The notes under the pieces are model-generated. The model saw only the letters and a list, made by a program, of their open reading frames with translations, had not been told where the DNA came from and did not search any database. Both the position numbers and the translations under genes were made by a program. A DNA stretch of 64,000 nt, taken from Simmondsia chinensis. Taxonomy: Eukaryota > Streptophyta > Magnoliopsida > Caryophyllales > Simmondsiaceae. Below are positions 21,683-33,100 of this stretch, one piece after another; the first letter of the stretch is position 1, and every line of letters begins with the position of its first letter. The stretch covers positions 25,429,739 to 25,493,738 of the forward strand of contig JAGTTD010000010.1 of the NCBI GenBank assembly GCA_018398585.1. The letters run 5' to 3'.

Positions 21683-22840
21683 CAAAGCTGGACTAGCCAT
21701 AAGGGTCCTCCTATATTAATAATGTAGTTCTTAATTATGATGTCCCTGGGACATCTATATACTTCTGTGAGAAACAATGGTCCTAGAGACAATGGACCAG
21801 TGCTAAAGGCTAGGTTGATTGCCATGATCTTAAGGGATTTAAGGACTAAATTGGAGGAGTTAGCAAAGAAAACTTGTTCAACCAAAAATAGTACAAGCAG
21901 ACCTTTTCTTCCCTAGACCCTTGCCCAAAGTTATGTGTTCCTGTGACAAACATCTTGACAAAGGACTCATAACCTCTTTGCAAGTTGGTCATAGAGAAAG
22001 AATAGGCAAAGGCTTCAGCCTCTGTGGAAATAAAAGAATTAAGAGGCAGCCCCTCTCCTCTTAGAGAAAGACATGTTAAGGATGGTATGTCTTCTACAGT
22101 GATTCCAAGAAACCCCTCGGAGGGGAGAAAAGTGTTGTACGAGAAGTTCTAATAGCAGGTGAGTGCCATCATAATGGAGGTAGTCATACCCGAGAGCAAT
22201 CTTGGAAAGCCTGATGGCCTCGTAGATTCGAAGCCCCTTCCATTTCTCTCCATGGGTAAGGATCAATCTGTCTACCCATTCGGCATAGCGCTTATTAAGG
22301 AATGTTCATCCTTTGAAGGGAGCCACTTCTCGGTAAATGTGGATTTCTCCCCGAAGCTGACGCGCGGAAGTTGTATGAAGCAAAGGAGATTCATCAGTAT
22401 TTGGGAACACACCCTCAAGGTTGGGGACGTCATGAGAAGGGCCAATGATGGGCCTTAGGGAACAGGGTGCGAAGGTTGAAGAAGGGATATTCTCTGTCAA
22501 CCAAGAAAGATCCTCCTTGATGCGTCATTAAGATCAATAGGGCTCTAAAGCCTATTGGAGACATTGAAGTGTCTGATTGACCAGATGCACCAACTGCTCG
22601 ATAAGGTTGTCAGCCTAAGGAATGGGGGCGGAGACGGCGTAAAAGATTTGAGCCTTGTTGCTTAATTCGAAGAAATTCGAAGGAACATGGCAGATCAAAT
22701 CAACAAAGATCACAAGATCAAGAACAGAGAGCAAGGGTTCAAAGTGCATGGTTATAAAAAGAGAAAGCATAGAGCAGAGAAAGTGAGGATTCGAAGCCCT
22801 AACTACTATAGACATATGGGAAAGAAAATTAGACGTCAAA
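21683..22840 (-). pseudogene. E0 antisense gene, N-terminal part (plant mobile domain-like)
   Basis: Minus-strand reading at 22266-22160 gives GEKWKGLRIYEAIRLSKIAL followed by a YDGTLLL-like run. In another frame near 22120-22050 it gives SPSEGFLGITVEDI...LRGEGLPLN. Plant mobile domain proteins have the pattern 'W...GIYEAI.LS......LL.AL..FW....TF.F..G..TPTL.DV..L.GLP..G', and this is a recognisable decayed version. Such domains occur in host proteins and in antisense genes of Tat-type retroelements. Frameshifts are present. The gene continues across G3 and G2 to about 7740. Confidence 0.55.
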
Positions 22841-22938
22841 AAGCCTCTTAAGCTCTCTATAGCAATTAAGGGTCAAATCAAGTAAAGTTTTTAGCTAGTT
22901 GTATATTTAAATTTACCAATGGCTAAAAGGGGAGCATT

Positions 22939-24304
22939 TGTTTACACCCTAATTTCGAGGTAGTTGAGATGGTGCCGTTTTAGGGAAAGTGCCATGTACA
23001 TATCACATGAGTCCTCCTCCAGAAAAATCTAAACTCTAGGTACTAAAGTAACGGCGTCTCGAGGCCAGTGTCTTGAGAAGTTTATCACTCTAACAAAGGT
23101 ATCAGCCACCCGAGGCTCGAGATGGTTGAATCAAGGGACTACCAAGAAGGCTACAAGACTGGTGGTCTCTAAGCTTAAGATAGTTACTTGGAGGGTAATT
23201 TCAAATGCGTGGGCACCAAGCTTAATCCAAAAAAATGTGGAGCATCTAGAAGAGACTTCAACAGAAAATGAGAATGTGGGCTTCAAGAAATATGCTCGAG
23301 CACCAAATCAAGGGCACTTTCAACGATCGTTCAGGTGCTAAAGCAAGCTGAGTGGCCTGACGTAGGGAGAAAGTGCCATGGAAATAGGGGCAGCCATTAT
23401 TTAGTTTTTCTATAAACAAGAGACTCTGTTGTAGTCCAACGCACGTGCACATACACACATGCACACACTCATACAAAACTTCTTCGAGTTCTCTTTATAG
23501 CATGCTTGTGCTTTTTACCTAGGATTAGCATAACTTAATCTAGCATAGTGTAGATCTTGTTGTACTTGCTTCTTTAGTAATATGGTGCTTCAAGCTTTAG
23601 GTCTAAGCTCTTTACTTTAATATGTTTTCAAAATTGAAAAGTTAAGAATTTAGGCTTTTGTTTAAGGCTTTGATGGTCAAGACTTGACCTTGATTTTTTT
23701 GGTCTTAACACTACTGTCACTGCTTGATAAGTTAATTGAACTTAGGTTTGCGCCATTGTTTAGGGCTTTGACAACCAAGGCATGACCTTGATTGCATTGG
23801 TCCTAATCCAGTGTCCCAAATACGGTTTGCCCCTCTAAATCTTGTCAGACCTTAACTCATTTGAATTATTATCAGTCAAGGGTGCTCGGCCTAAAAACCA
23901 GTAGACTCGGGCTTGTAAATGGACTATTGGGCTCTTGGGTTTGTCTTCACCACAGTTTCTGAGTTTTAAATGTTCAAGAAAAAGTGTCTATGTTCCTTGC
24001 TCCATCACTATAACTACCACTTGATTTAGGTCCATATCTCTTTAATTTTCTGTCAAAAATATATAAAAATCCATGAAAAAATCTAAAAAAAGTCTTCTTA
24101 ATTGAAGAGTAAGCAGAACTCACAAAATAACCGAAGTTAGATATAGCAAAATATCACAATCTGTTCTCCGAAAATGGTGAGTGGTTGAGGTCAAAGACGT
24201 GCGGTCCGAATTTAGGTTTACTCCCTAGACACAGTGAGTCCTTTGTTTACATTTGTATTTACGACGAGCACATCGTAATCAATAATAAACAAATATAGCA
24301 AACA
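22939..24304 (+). repeat. E0 3' LTR (about 1.37 kb)
   Basis: It begins TGTTTACACCC right after the purine run AAAAGGGGAGCA (22924-22936) and ends at AGCAAACA, where sequence matching the family A LTR begins. TGTTT and AAACA form short inverted termini. A TATA-like TTTATAG lies near 23490. No 5' partner exists in the window, so the right end rests on the terminus and the neighbouring LTR match only. Confidence 0.6.
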
Positions 24305-24379
24305 ACTATAATATTTATTTAGTGGAATTAAATAATACTAAATGGTAATCAATGTTATTAAAGTGTTGATAATTAAATT

Positions 24380-25093
24380 TGTTAGTAGTTTGTATTGTAG
24401 AGTTTATGTAAAACATGGGAATGCATCCCAAATTGGAAAAGAAAAGGAAGTGACACTACTTTATAAGTGGGTATCTCACATGGGCTTATTAGAATGTTGG
24501 GCTTGTTATTGGCTTAGGAGTTCTTGTTGCTCTTTATGGGCTTAGGGAAGTCTAAAATCACACGTGCACGAGCGTGAGCGCTGCACTTATGGTGCTTTTG
24601 GTGGCTTATTAGGCGGCACTTGGCACTTAGTGCGCTTATGCGCAGTGCTGGTGCAGGGGGCTTAAGGACATACCACACTGGATAATAACCTTTTATTATT
24701 ATTTTTATCAATTTAATTAAATAAGCTGATTTTTGGATATGATTACTGATCAAAATAGTTAAATTCAGTTAATAGTAGTTTTTGGATTTCTAAGTGAATT
24801 TAAATCGACTAAAATAATGTGCCCCTATATAATGTCTGATGTGCCCATTAAGTTCTTCTATATCATCTTCTTCTTACTTTCTCTTCTTCTTTCTCAAGAG
24901 AGTTCAGTGGATTTTCTGATTATTGTTCTCTGCAAAATCCAAGAAGGCTTATTGTATCTTGGGGTATATTTACTTTATCTAAGAACAATCTTTGTATAGA
25001 GGGCAAATAATACCTTAAAGATAGTATTAAAACACGCCTTCAGCCTTAGGAATTTCCCCAAGTTATATTCTGCCATACCCATATTCTCAACAA
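24380..25093 (+). repeat. Copia B 5' LTR (714 bp)
   Basis: It starts TGTTAG and ends AACA. It includes ACTTTATAAGTGGG (about 24458-24471), a likely TATA region, and a GC-rich block with CACACGTGCACGAGCGTGAG near 24560. The last 426 bases closely match the truncated 3' copy at 28824. I see no clear initiator-Met primer site after it. Confidence 0.8.
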
Positions 25094-25111
25094 TTTTAAG
25101 GTATTGTTTCA

Positions 25112-28100
25112 ATGGCGGGAGAGTCATCCAATACTACTACGTTCTGAGTCATGAACCAAGAGTTTGTCAAATTGGACTGTTTCGATGGTACCAATTTCAA
25201 TCGCTGGAAAGACAAGATGATGTTTTTTCTTGTCGCACTCAACATCGCCTAATCCTTGATCCTGAATTGAAGCCTATTTTAGAACCCGGTGTTGATGCTT
25301 CGGATGAGGAGAAGGCCAAAGCGGCAGATTTGAAGAAGAAACGTGAAGAGGATGAGTTCATCTATCGTGGTCATATCCTCAACACTTTGTTTGACCGTTT
25401 ATATGATATGTACATGTCCAACAAGTCCCCGTTGAGGATTTGGCAGGCCCTGGAAGAAAAGTACAACATAGAGAGGTAAGGTATTGATAAATTTCTAATT
25501 ATGAAAAATTTCGAGTTTGTTATGATTGACAGTACCCATTATGGACGAAGTGCATGAGTTGTAAGTTCTGGTTAATAGACTTCGTGATGTCAAAGTGGTC
25601 ATGCTTAAATCTCTTCAAGTTGGAGCAATTATTGCAAAATTTCCTCCTGCTTGGAAAGATTACAGAAAGAAACTTCTACATATGACAGAAGATTTCATTG
25701 TAGAGACGTTACTTGGGCATCTGCGCATTGAAGAAGAAACTAGAAAGCGTGATGCCTAGTATCTTGGTAATAGTTTTAAAGTGAACTATATGTCTGACCA
25801 CAATCATACGAATAAGAACCAGAAAAAGAAGACTTTAGATTTTAAAAATAAGCAAGACAAAAAGAAAAGTCGTAAGTGCTATCATTGTCACAAAAAAGGA
25901 CACTATATAAAGGACTGCAGGGGAGTTAAAGAGGGAGAGCAGTACAAAGAACCAGTCTTTTGCTTCTGCCAAAGCCAATATGGTTCAAGAGGAGTGTAAA
26001 GACCTTGTTGCCATGATTTTTGGCATGGAAGGATTGCAAATCGGCATGGTTACCGAATTGCATATGGCAACTACTAAGTCTGTTTCTTGGTGGTTAGATT
26101 CTGGAGCAACAATTCATGTGTGCAATGACAAGGAGCAGTTTAAGACCTATAAAGAAGTGAAAGATTGTGAGGTGTTTATGGGAAACCACAATCCAACGAA
26201 GGTCCTTCGATAGGGCACCGTGGAGTTAAAGTATACTTCTGGAAAGAAACTCACTTTGGTAAATGTTCTCTATGTCCCGAAATTAGAAAGAATTTAGTCT
26301 CTGCTGGTCTTTTGTGTAAGAATGGATTTAAAGTTGTACCTAAATCTGACAAGGTTGTACTATCCAAGAATGGTTTCTTTGTGTGGAAGGGTTATTTCTG
26401 TGATGGTATGTTCAAACTTAATGTTGACGGTATTAATGAAATGAATGTTGTTTCGGTTTACTTTGTGGATTCTTCTTCAACTATGTGACATGCTAGGTTA
26501 GCACACTTAAACTTTAGGTCGTTGGAATATATGCACAAGCATGGTTATATTTTAGTTAAAGATAGCACTAAAAAGGATAAGTGTGAAATCTGTATCCAAG
26601 CTAAGTTTACTAAAAGACCTTTTCCTAGAATGGAAAGAGATACACAAATTCTGGACTTAGTGCATTCAGATATATGTGAATTGAATGGAGTGCTTACTAG
26701 AGGTGGAAAACGTTACTTTATAACGTTTATAGATGATTGTTCAAGATATACTTATGTATATCTTATGAGAAATAAAGATGAGGCATTTAGTATGTTTAAA
26801 CGTTATAAAGCCGAAGTAGAGAATAAAAAAGAAAGAAAGATTAAATTCTTCGTAGTGACAGAGGGGGAGAGTATTTTCCCATTGATTTAGATGCATTTTG
26901 GGAAGAACATGGCATAATACATCAAAATTCCGCTCCTTATACTCCTCAACAGAATGGTTTGGCTGAAAGAAAAAAACCATACTTTAGAGGAAATGGTTAA
27001 CTCTATTATCCTTAATGCCAGAATGCCCTTAAATTTTTGAGAAGAAGCTCTACTTGCTGCTTTTCATATTCATAATCGAATTCCATCTAGGCAAAGGAAA
27101 ACATCTCTATATGAAATATGGAAAGGAAGAAGAACTAAGTTGGATTATCTTAGAGTGTGGGGGTGTATAGCCTTTTTTCGAGTACCTGATCCTAAGAGGA
27201 CGAAATTGGGTCCTAGGGCTATAAAAAGTGTGTTTGTGGGTTATGCTCAAAATTCTAAAGCATATAGACTTCTTAACCTTGACTCAAATGTTATTTTTGA
27301 GACTGGGGTTGCCGAATTTATTGAAAATTTTTTTTATCAGGATAAGAGTCTTGAGCATACTCCAAATAATGAAAGTCTACAGTCACCTCTACTACAAGAA
27401 GAAATTCCTAAAAGTTCTAATGTGATTGCAAATAAAAGAAATGTAAGGAATGTTCCATTAGAACCTAGAAGAAGTCAAAAAGTAAGAAAAGAAAAAAAAA
27501 TTTAGGATCTGACTTTATTTCTTCCCAAGCCATATTGTTCCTAGTTGAAGGAGATAGAAACTTTGTAACAAACAAAATACCCATTGTTTTACATATATAG
27601 GATGATCCAAAGTCATACAATGGGGCTATAGCTTCTAGAGATGTAGCCTTTTGGAAAGAGGTTAAAAATGATGAAATGGACTCAATATTGTCCAACAATA
27701 CTTGGGTCCTAGTGGATTTAACTTCGGGATCAAAGCCGATAGGATGTAAGTGGGTATTTAGGAAAAAATATAACACAGATGGTTCCTTACAAACTTTTAA
27801 AGCTAGACTAGTAGCAAAAGGTTTTTCTCAAAAGGACGGTATTGATTATTTTGATACATATGTTCCCGTTGTAAGAATAACATCCATTAGAGTGTTAATG
27901 GCTCTAGCTTCAATATACAATTTATATATACACCAAAAAGATGTTAAAACTGCCTTCCTAAATGGTGATCTTGATGAAGAAGTTTATATGGAGCAACCAG
28001 AAGGCTTTGTGCTTCATGGTAATGAGAAAAAAAGTTTGTAACTAGTAAGGTCATTGTATGGTTTGAAACAAGCGCCAAAACAGTTGCATGAGAAGTTTGA

Positions 28101-28819
28101 TGCCACAATATTCTTTAATGGTTTCACCTATAATAATGCTGATAAATGCATTTATTGTAAGTTTACTGAAGATTATGTGGTTATCATATGTCTCTATGTG
28201 GATGACCTACTAATATTTGGCTCTAACGTGAAAGGTATTGAGGAAACAAAGAAGTATCTATCTTCACAGTTCAAGATGAAAGATAAGAATGAAGTAGATA
28301 CTATCTTGGGTATAAAGGTGAGATGACATAGTGGGGGCTATGCTCTTAATCAATCTCATTATATTGCTAAAATTTTAGAGAAGTTTAAGCATCTTGGAAT
28401 TAAAGAAGCAAACACTCCTTACGACTCTAGTGTGTAATTTGTTAAAAATTCTGGTAGAGCAGTTGCACAACTTGAATATGCCAGTGCCATTGGAAGTCTC
28501 ATGTATGCGATGCATGGCACAAGACTGGAAAATGCATTTGTTGTGTGCAAATTGTCAAGGTTCACAAGTAATTCTAGTATTGCTTATTGGAAAGGAATTA
28601 ATAGAATCCTTGGATACTTGAAGAAAACAAGTGACTTAGAAATCTGTTATAGAGATTATCCAGCAGTACTAGAAGGTTATAGAAATGCAAGCTGGATTAC
28701 TAGTGCTCGTGATAACAAATCCACTTCAGGTTGGATTTTCACCCTTGGTGGGGGTGCTATAAGTTAGGCATCTAAGAAACAATGGAGGCCGAATTTGTAG
28801 CCTTAGCAACCCCAACTTA
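25112..28819 (+). pseudogene. Copia B gag-pol polyprotein
   Basis: Gag starts at 25112 (MAGESSNTTTF) with the copia gag pattern FDGTNFNRWKDKM. Then come a zinc knuckle CYHCHKKGHYIKDC (25879), a protease site WWLDSGATIHVC (26093), an integrase zinc and core segment (CEICIQAKFTKRPF, HSDICELNG, FITFIDDCSRY, about 26590-26760), RT (WKEVKNDEMDSILSNNTWVL, 27655; [31 protein letters not shown], 28190) and part of RNase H (TSGWIFTLGGGAIS). The YVDD box is intact. Stops and frameshifts occur at about 25160, 25480, 25760, 26000, 26210, 26890, 28040 and 28326. The gene ends abruptly at EAEFVALAT, fused to mid-LTR sequence. Confidence 0.85.
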
Positions 28820-28823
28820 TTAC

Positions 28824-29252
28824 GGGACATACCGCACAAGATAATAACCTTTTATTATTATTTTTATCAATTTAATTAAATAAACTAATTTTCAGATATG
28901 AATAATGATCAAAACAGTTAAATCTGATTAACAGTAGTTTTTGGATTTCTAAGTGAATTTAAATCCACTAAAATAATGTAACGCTATATAACGTCTAATG
29001 TGCCAATTAAGTTCTTCTGTATCATCTTCTTCTTGCTTTCTCTTTTTCTTTCTCAAGAGAGTTCAGGGCATTTTTTGGTTGTTGTTCTCCACAAAATCCA
29101 AGAAGGCTTGTTGTATCCTGGGGGTATATTTGCTTTATATAAGAACAATCTTTGTGTAGAGGAAAAATAATACCTTAAAGACAGTGTTAAAGTATATCTT
29201 AAGCCTTAGGAATTTCCCTAAGTTACATTCTACCATACCCATAATCTCAACA
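28824..29252 (+). repeat. Copia B 3' LTR, 5'-truncated
   Basis: It matches the last part of the 5' LTR, from GACATACCRCAC to CTCAACA. The first ~290 bases of the LTR are missing and RNase H coding sequence abuts the truncated end. Confidence 0.8.
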
Positions 29253-29502
29253 AAATTTGACCCATTTGGAACAAAAATTAAATTGTCCCTTATGTCCCTC
29301 TACAAGCTTCTAAAAGTACATCGATTAAGAAATATTTAAGTGAATTTATGAGATGAATTATTTATTCATGTAATGAATAAATTTATTTTTTAGAAAAAAT
29401 TAAATAAATGAATTATTTATTCGTAAGATGAATAAATTTTTTTTACAAATAAAATTAATGAGATAAATTTAAACATGTGGGGCATTTAAATTAAAAAAAT
29501 TT

Positions 29503-29738
29503 GGAAAATCGTACGGAATAAACCCCCGGCCCCCTCTTAATGTTTTTCCAACCCCATTAACCTTAAATAGACCTTTTGGACAAAATTGCCCCCCCCACTT
29601 CAACCCCCCACCCGTCCACTCACTCTCTCCCCTTCTCTCTCTCCATTTAATGCAACAATAGTAATTTTACCTCTCTCCCTCCCCCGTCCATTCTCTCTCT
29701 CCCACAAACTTGTTTGGCAAGCCATTCTCTCTCTCCTC
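29503..29738 (+). repeat. MULE left terminal inverted repeat
   Basis: About 235 bp match the right end in inverted orientation, including CTCTTAATGTTTTTCCAACC, ATTGCCC, CCCCCCACCCGTC and TTTGGCAAGCCATTCTCTCT. It is pyrimidine-rich, with several CTCTCTC runs. Similarity falls off near 29738. Confidence 0.85.
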
Positions 29739-30100
29739 AGTTAATGCAAAAGGACATATTTTTACTTTATGTCATGTAATTTGCTTCTCATCCTCTCCCT
29801 CCCTTCTCACTTCTCGCCCATTTTACTCGCCCTTTCAGCTTGCCTCTCATTCTCTCTTCTTTGTTCTTTTTCTTTCATTCTGAATTCCCCAAGCTCCATT
29901 TTTTTCATCCCACGTGCGTCATTCTGCTGTTTTGGGCCCTCGGAAGAAGAAGAAGAAGGCCTGGAAAGATCGTGTTTGAAGCATTACGGCATTGCGGCCG
30001 TTCGAAGGTTGAGCCATTACACACATTACGGCTGTCAAATCAGACACTGAAGGTAGAATGTTCATTTGTTGAAATGGTCGTTACTGGATCCTTGTCGTAT
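29739..30100 (+). other. MULE left leader region
   Basis: This unique sequence lies between the inverted repeat and array 1. It is pyrimidine-rich to about 29900, then has GAAGAAGAAGAAGG and a moderate GC stretch to 30050. GACACTGAAGGTAGAATG near 30042-30058 could hold a splice donor (AAG/GTAGAA). If the transposase gene is transcribed from the left end, this would be its 5' untranslated exon. Short open frames here show no recognisable protein. Confidence 0.35.
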
Positions 30101-33100
30101 GGTGTAAAATGAACTTGTTTTGGTGTCTTTCAAGTACAAAATGGGGTATGTTTAACAATACACCGTGTATGATAGCTTTAAAAGGTATATGATGAACTCA
30201 TTTTGGTGTCTTTCAAGTATGGAATGGGGTATGTTTAACCATACACCATGTATGATAGCTTTTAAAGGTGTATGACGAACATGTTTTGGTGTCTTTTATG
30301 TGTAGAATGGGGTATGCTATACCATACACCGTGTATGATAGCTTTTAACGTTGTAAAATGAACTTGTTTTGGTATCTTTCAAGTATAGAATGGAGTATGT
30401 TTAACCACACACCGTGTATGATAGCTTTTAACGGTATATGATGAACTTGTTTTGGTGTCTTTCAAGTGTAGAATGAGGTATGTTTAACCATACACCGTGT
30501 ATGATAGCTTTTAATGTTGTAAAATGAACTTGTTTCGGTGTCTTTCATGTATAGAATGGGGTATCCTTAACCATACACCGTGTATGATAGCTTTAAAAGG
30601 TGTATGGTGAACTCGTTTTAGTGTCTTTCATGTATAAAATGGGGTATGCTTAACCATACAACGCGTATGATAGCTTTAAAAGGTGTATGATGAACTTGTT
30701 TTGGTATCTTTCATGTATAGAATGGGGTATACTTAACCATACACCATGTATGATTGCTTTCAAAGGTATGTGATGAACTTGTTTTGGTGTCTTTCAAGTA
30801 TAGAATGGGGTATGTTTAACCATACACAGTGTATGATAGCTTTCAAAGGTGTATGATGAACTTGTTTTGGTGTCTTTCATGTATAGAATGAGGTATATTT
30901 AACCATACACCATGTATGATAGCATTAAAAGGTGTATGACGAACTTGTTTTGGTGTCTTTCATGTATAGAATGGGGTATGTTTAACCATACACCGTGCAT
31001 GATAGCTTTAAAAGGTGTATGACGAACTTGTTTTGGGGTCTTTCATGTATAGAATGGGGTATGTTTAACCATACACCGTGTATGATAGCTTTAAAAGGTG
31101 TGTGATGAACTCGTTTTGGTGTCTTTCATGTATAGTATGGGGTATGTTTAACCATACACCGTGTATGATAGCTTTAAAAGGTGCGTGATGAACTCATTTT
31201 GGTGTCTTTCAAGTATAGAATGGGGTATGCTTAACCATACACCATGTATGATAGCTTTAAAAGGTGTGTGATGAACTCGTTTTGGTGTCTTTCAAGTATA
31301 GAATGGGGTATGCTTAACTATACACCGTGTATGATAGCTTTAAAAGGTGTATGATGAACTTGTTTTGGTGTCTTTCATGTGTAGAATGGGGTATGCTTAA
31401 CCATACACCGTGTATTATTTAACGTTGTAAAATGAACTTGTTTTGGTATCTTTCAAGTATAGAATGGGGTATGTTTAACCATACACCGTGTATGATAGCT
31501 TTTAACGGTGTATGATGAACTTGTTTTGGTGTCTTTCAAGTGTAGAATGAGGTATGTTTAACCATACACCGTGTATGATAGCTTTAAAAGGTGTGTGATG
31601 AACTCGTTTTGGTGTCATTCATGTATAGAATGGGGTATGTTTAACCATACACCGTGTATGATAGCTTTAAAAGGTGTGTGATGAACTCATTTTGGTGTCT
31701 TTCAAGTATAGAATGGGATATGCTTAACCATACACCGTGTATAATAGCTTTAAAAGGTGTGTGATGAACTCGTTTTGGTGTCTTTAAAGTATAGAATGGG
31801 GTATGCTTAACCATACACCGTGTATGATAGCTTTAAAAGGTATATGATGAACTTGTTTTGGTGTCTTTCATGTATAGAATGGAGTATGCTCAATCATACA
31901 CCGTGTATGATAGCTTTTAACGTTGTAAAATGAACTTGTTTTGGTATCTTTCGAGTATGGAATGGGGTATGTTTAACCATACACCGTGTATGATAGCTTT
32001 TAATGGTGTATGATGAATTTGTTTTGGTGTCTTTCAAGTGTAGAATGAGGTATGTTTAACCATACACCATGTATGATAGCTTTTAATGTTGTAAAATGAA
32101 CTTGTTTTGGTGTCTTTCATGTATAAATGGGGTATGCTTAACCAGACACCGTGTATGATAGCTTTAAAAGGTGTATGATGAACTCGTTTTAGTGCCTTTC
32201 ATGTATAAAATGGGCTATGCTTAACCATACACCGCGTATGATAACTTTAAAAGGTGTATGATGAACTTGTTTTGGTATCTTTCATGTATAGAATGGGGTA
32301 TACTTAACCATACACCATGTATGATTGCTTTCAAAGGTATGTGATGAACTTGTTTTGGTGTCTTTCAAGTACAGAATGGGGTATGTTTAACCAAACACCG
32401 TGTATGATAGCTTTAAAAGGTGTATGATGAACTTGTGTTGGTGTCTTTCAAGTATAGAATGGGGTATGCTTAACCATACACCGTGTATGATAGCTTTAAA
32501 AGGTGTGTGATGAACTCGTTTTGGTGTCTTTAAAGTATAGAATGGGGTATGCTTAACCATACACCGTGTATGATAGCTTCAAAAGGTATATGATGAACTT
32601 GTTTTGGTGTCTTTTATGTATAGAATGGAGTATGCTCAATCATACACCGTGTATGATAGCTTTTAACGTTGTAAAATGAACTTGTTTTGGTATCTTTCAA
32701 GTATAGAATGGGGTATGTTTAACCATACACCGTGTATGATAGCTTTTAACGGTGTATGATGAACTTGTTTTGGTGTCTTTCAAGTGTAGAATGAGGTATG
32801 GTTAACCATACACCGTGTACGATAGCTTTAAAAGGTGTGTGATGAACTCGTTTTGGTGTCATTCATGTATAGAATGGGATATGTTTAACCATACACCGTG
32901 TATCATAGCTTTAAAAGGTGTATGATGAACTTGTTTTGGTATCTTTCATGTATAGAATGGGGTATACTTAACCATACACCATGTATGATTGCTTTCAAAG
33001 GTATGTGATGAACTTCTTTTGGTGTCTTTCAAGTACAGAATGGGGTATGTTTAACCATACACAGTGTATGATAGCTTTTAAAGGTGTATAATGAACTTGT

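Larger units (their letters stand above)
5265..24304 (+). mobile_element. Decayed Tat-lineage Ty3/gypsy element E0, host of G2 and G3
   Basis: Without G2 and G3 about 7.3 kb remains: gag, a protease remnant fused to the integrase C-terminus, a long region with an antisense gene, a polypurine tract and a 3' LTR. A gag knuckle of CKWHDSLTHST type, an integrase end of KWSPKWEDPFKV type and a long antisense gene downstream of pol are features of Tat/Ogre-type elements. The 5' LTR and leader are missing. The 3' LTR abuts family A LTR sequence, so E0 was probably inserted into that LTR. Confidence 0.65.
24380..29252 (+). mobile_element. Ty1/copia element B (4.87 kb, 3' deleted)
   Basis: The 5' LTR starts TGTTAGTAGTTTG at 24380 and ends CTCAACA at 25093. 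The truncated 3' LTR ends CTCAACA at 29252. The flanks AAATT (24375-24379 and 29253-29257) are identical and the family A LTR continues across the insertion. The gag-pol gene lies between them. A deletion at about 28820 removed the RNase H end, the polypurine tract and the first part of the 3' LTR. Confidence 0.85.

Noticed and set aside
22159..22458. 99-codon plus frame in E0
   Set aside because: It is antisense to the better-supported plant-mobile-domain-like segments and has no recognisable motif.
29769..30112. Open frames of 90-93 codons in the MULE left leader
   Set aside because: They run through pyrimidine-rich inverted-repeat sequence, overlap in two frames and resemble no protein. 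The region is more likely an untranslated leader.
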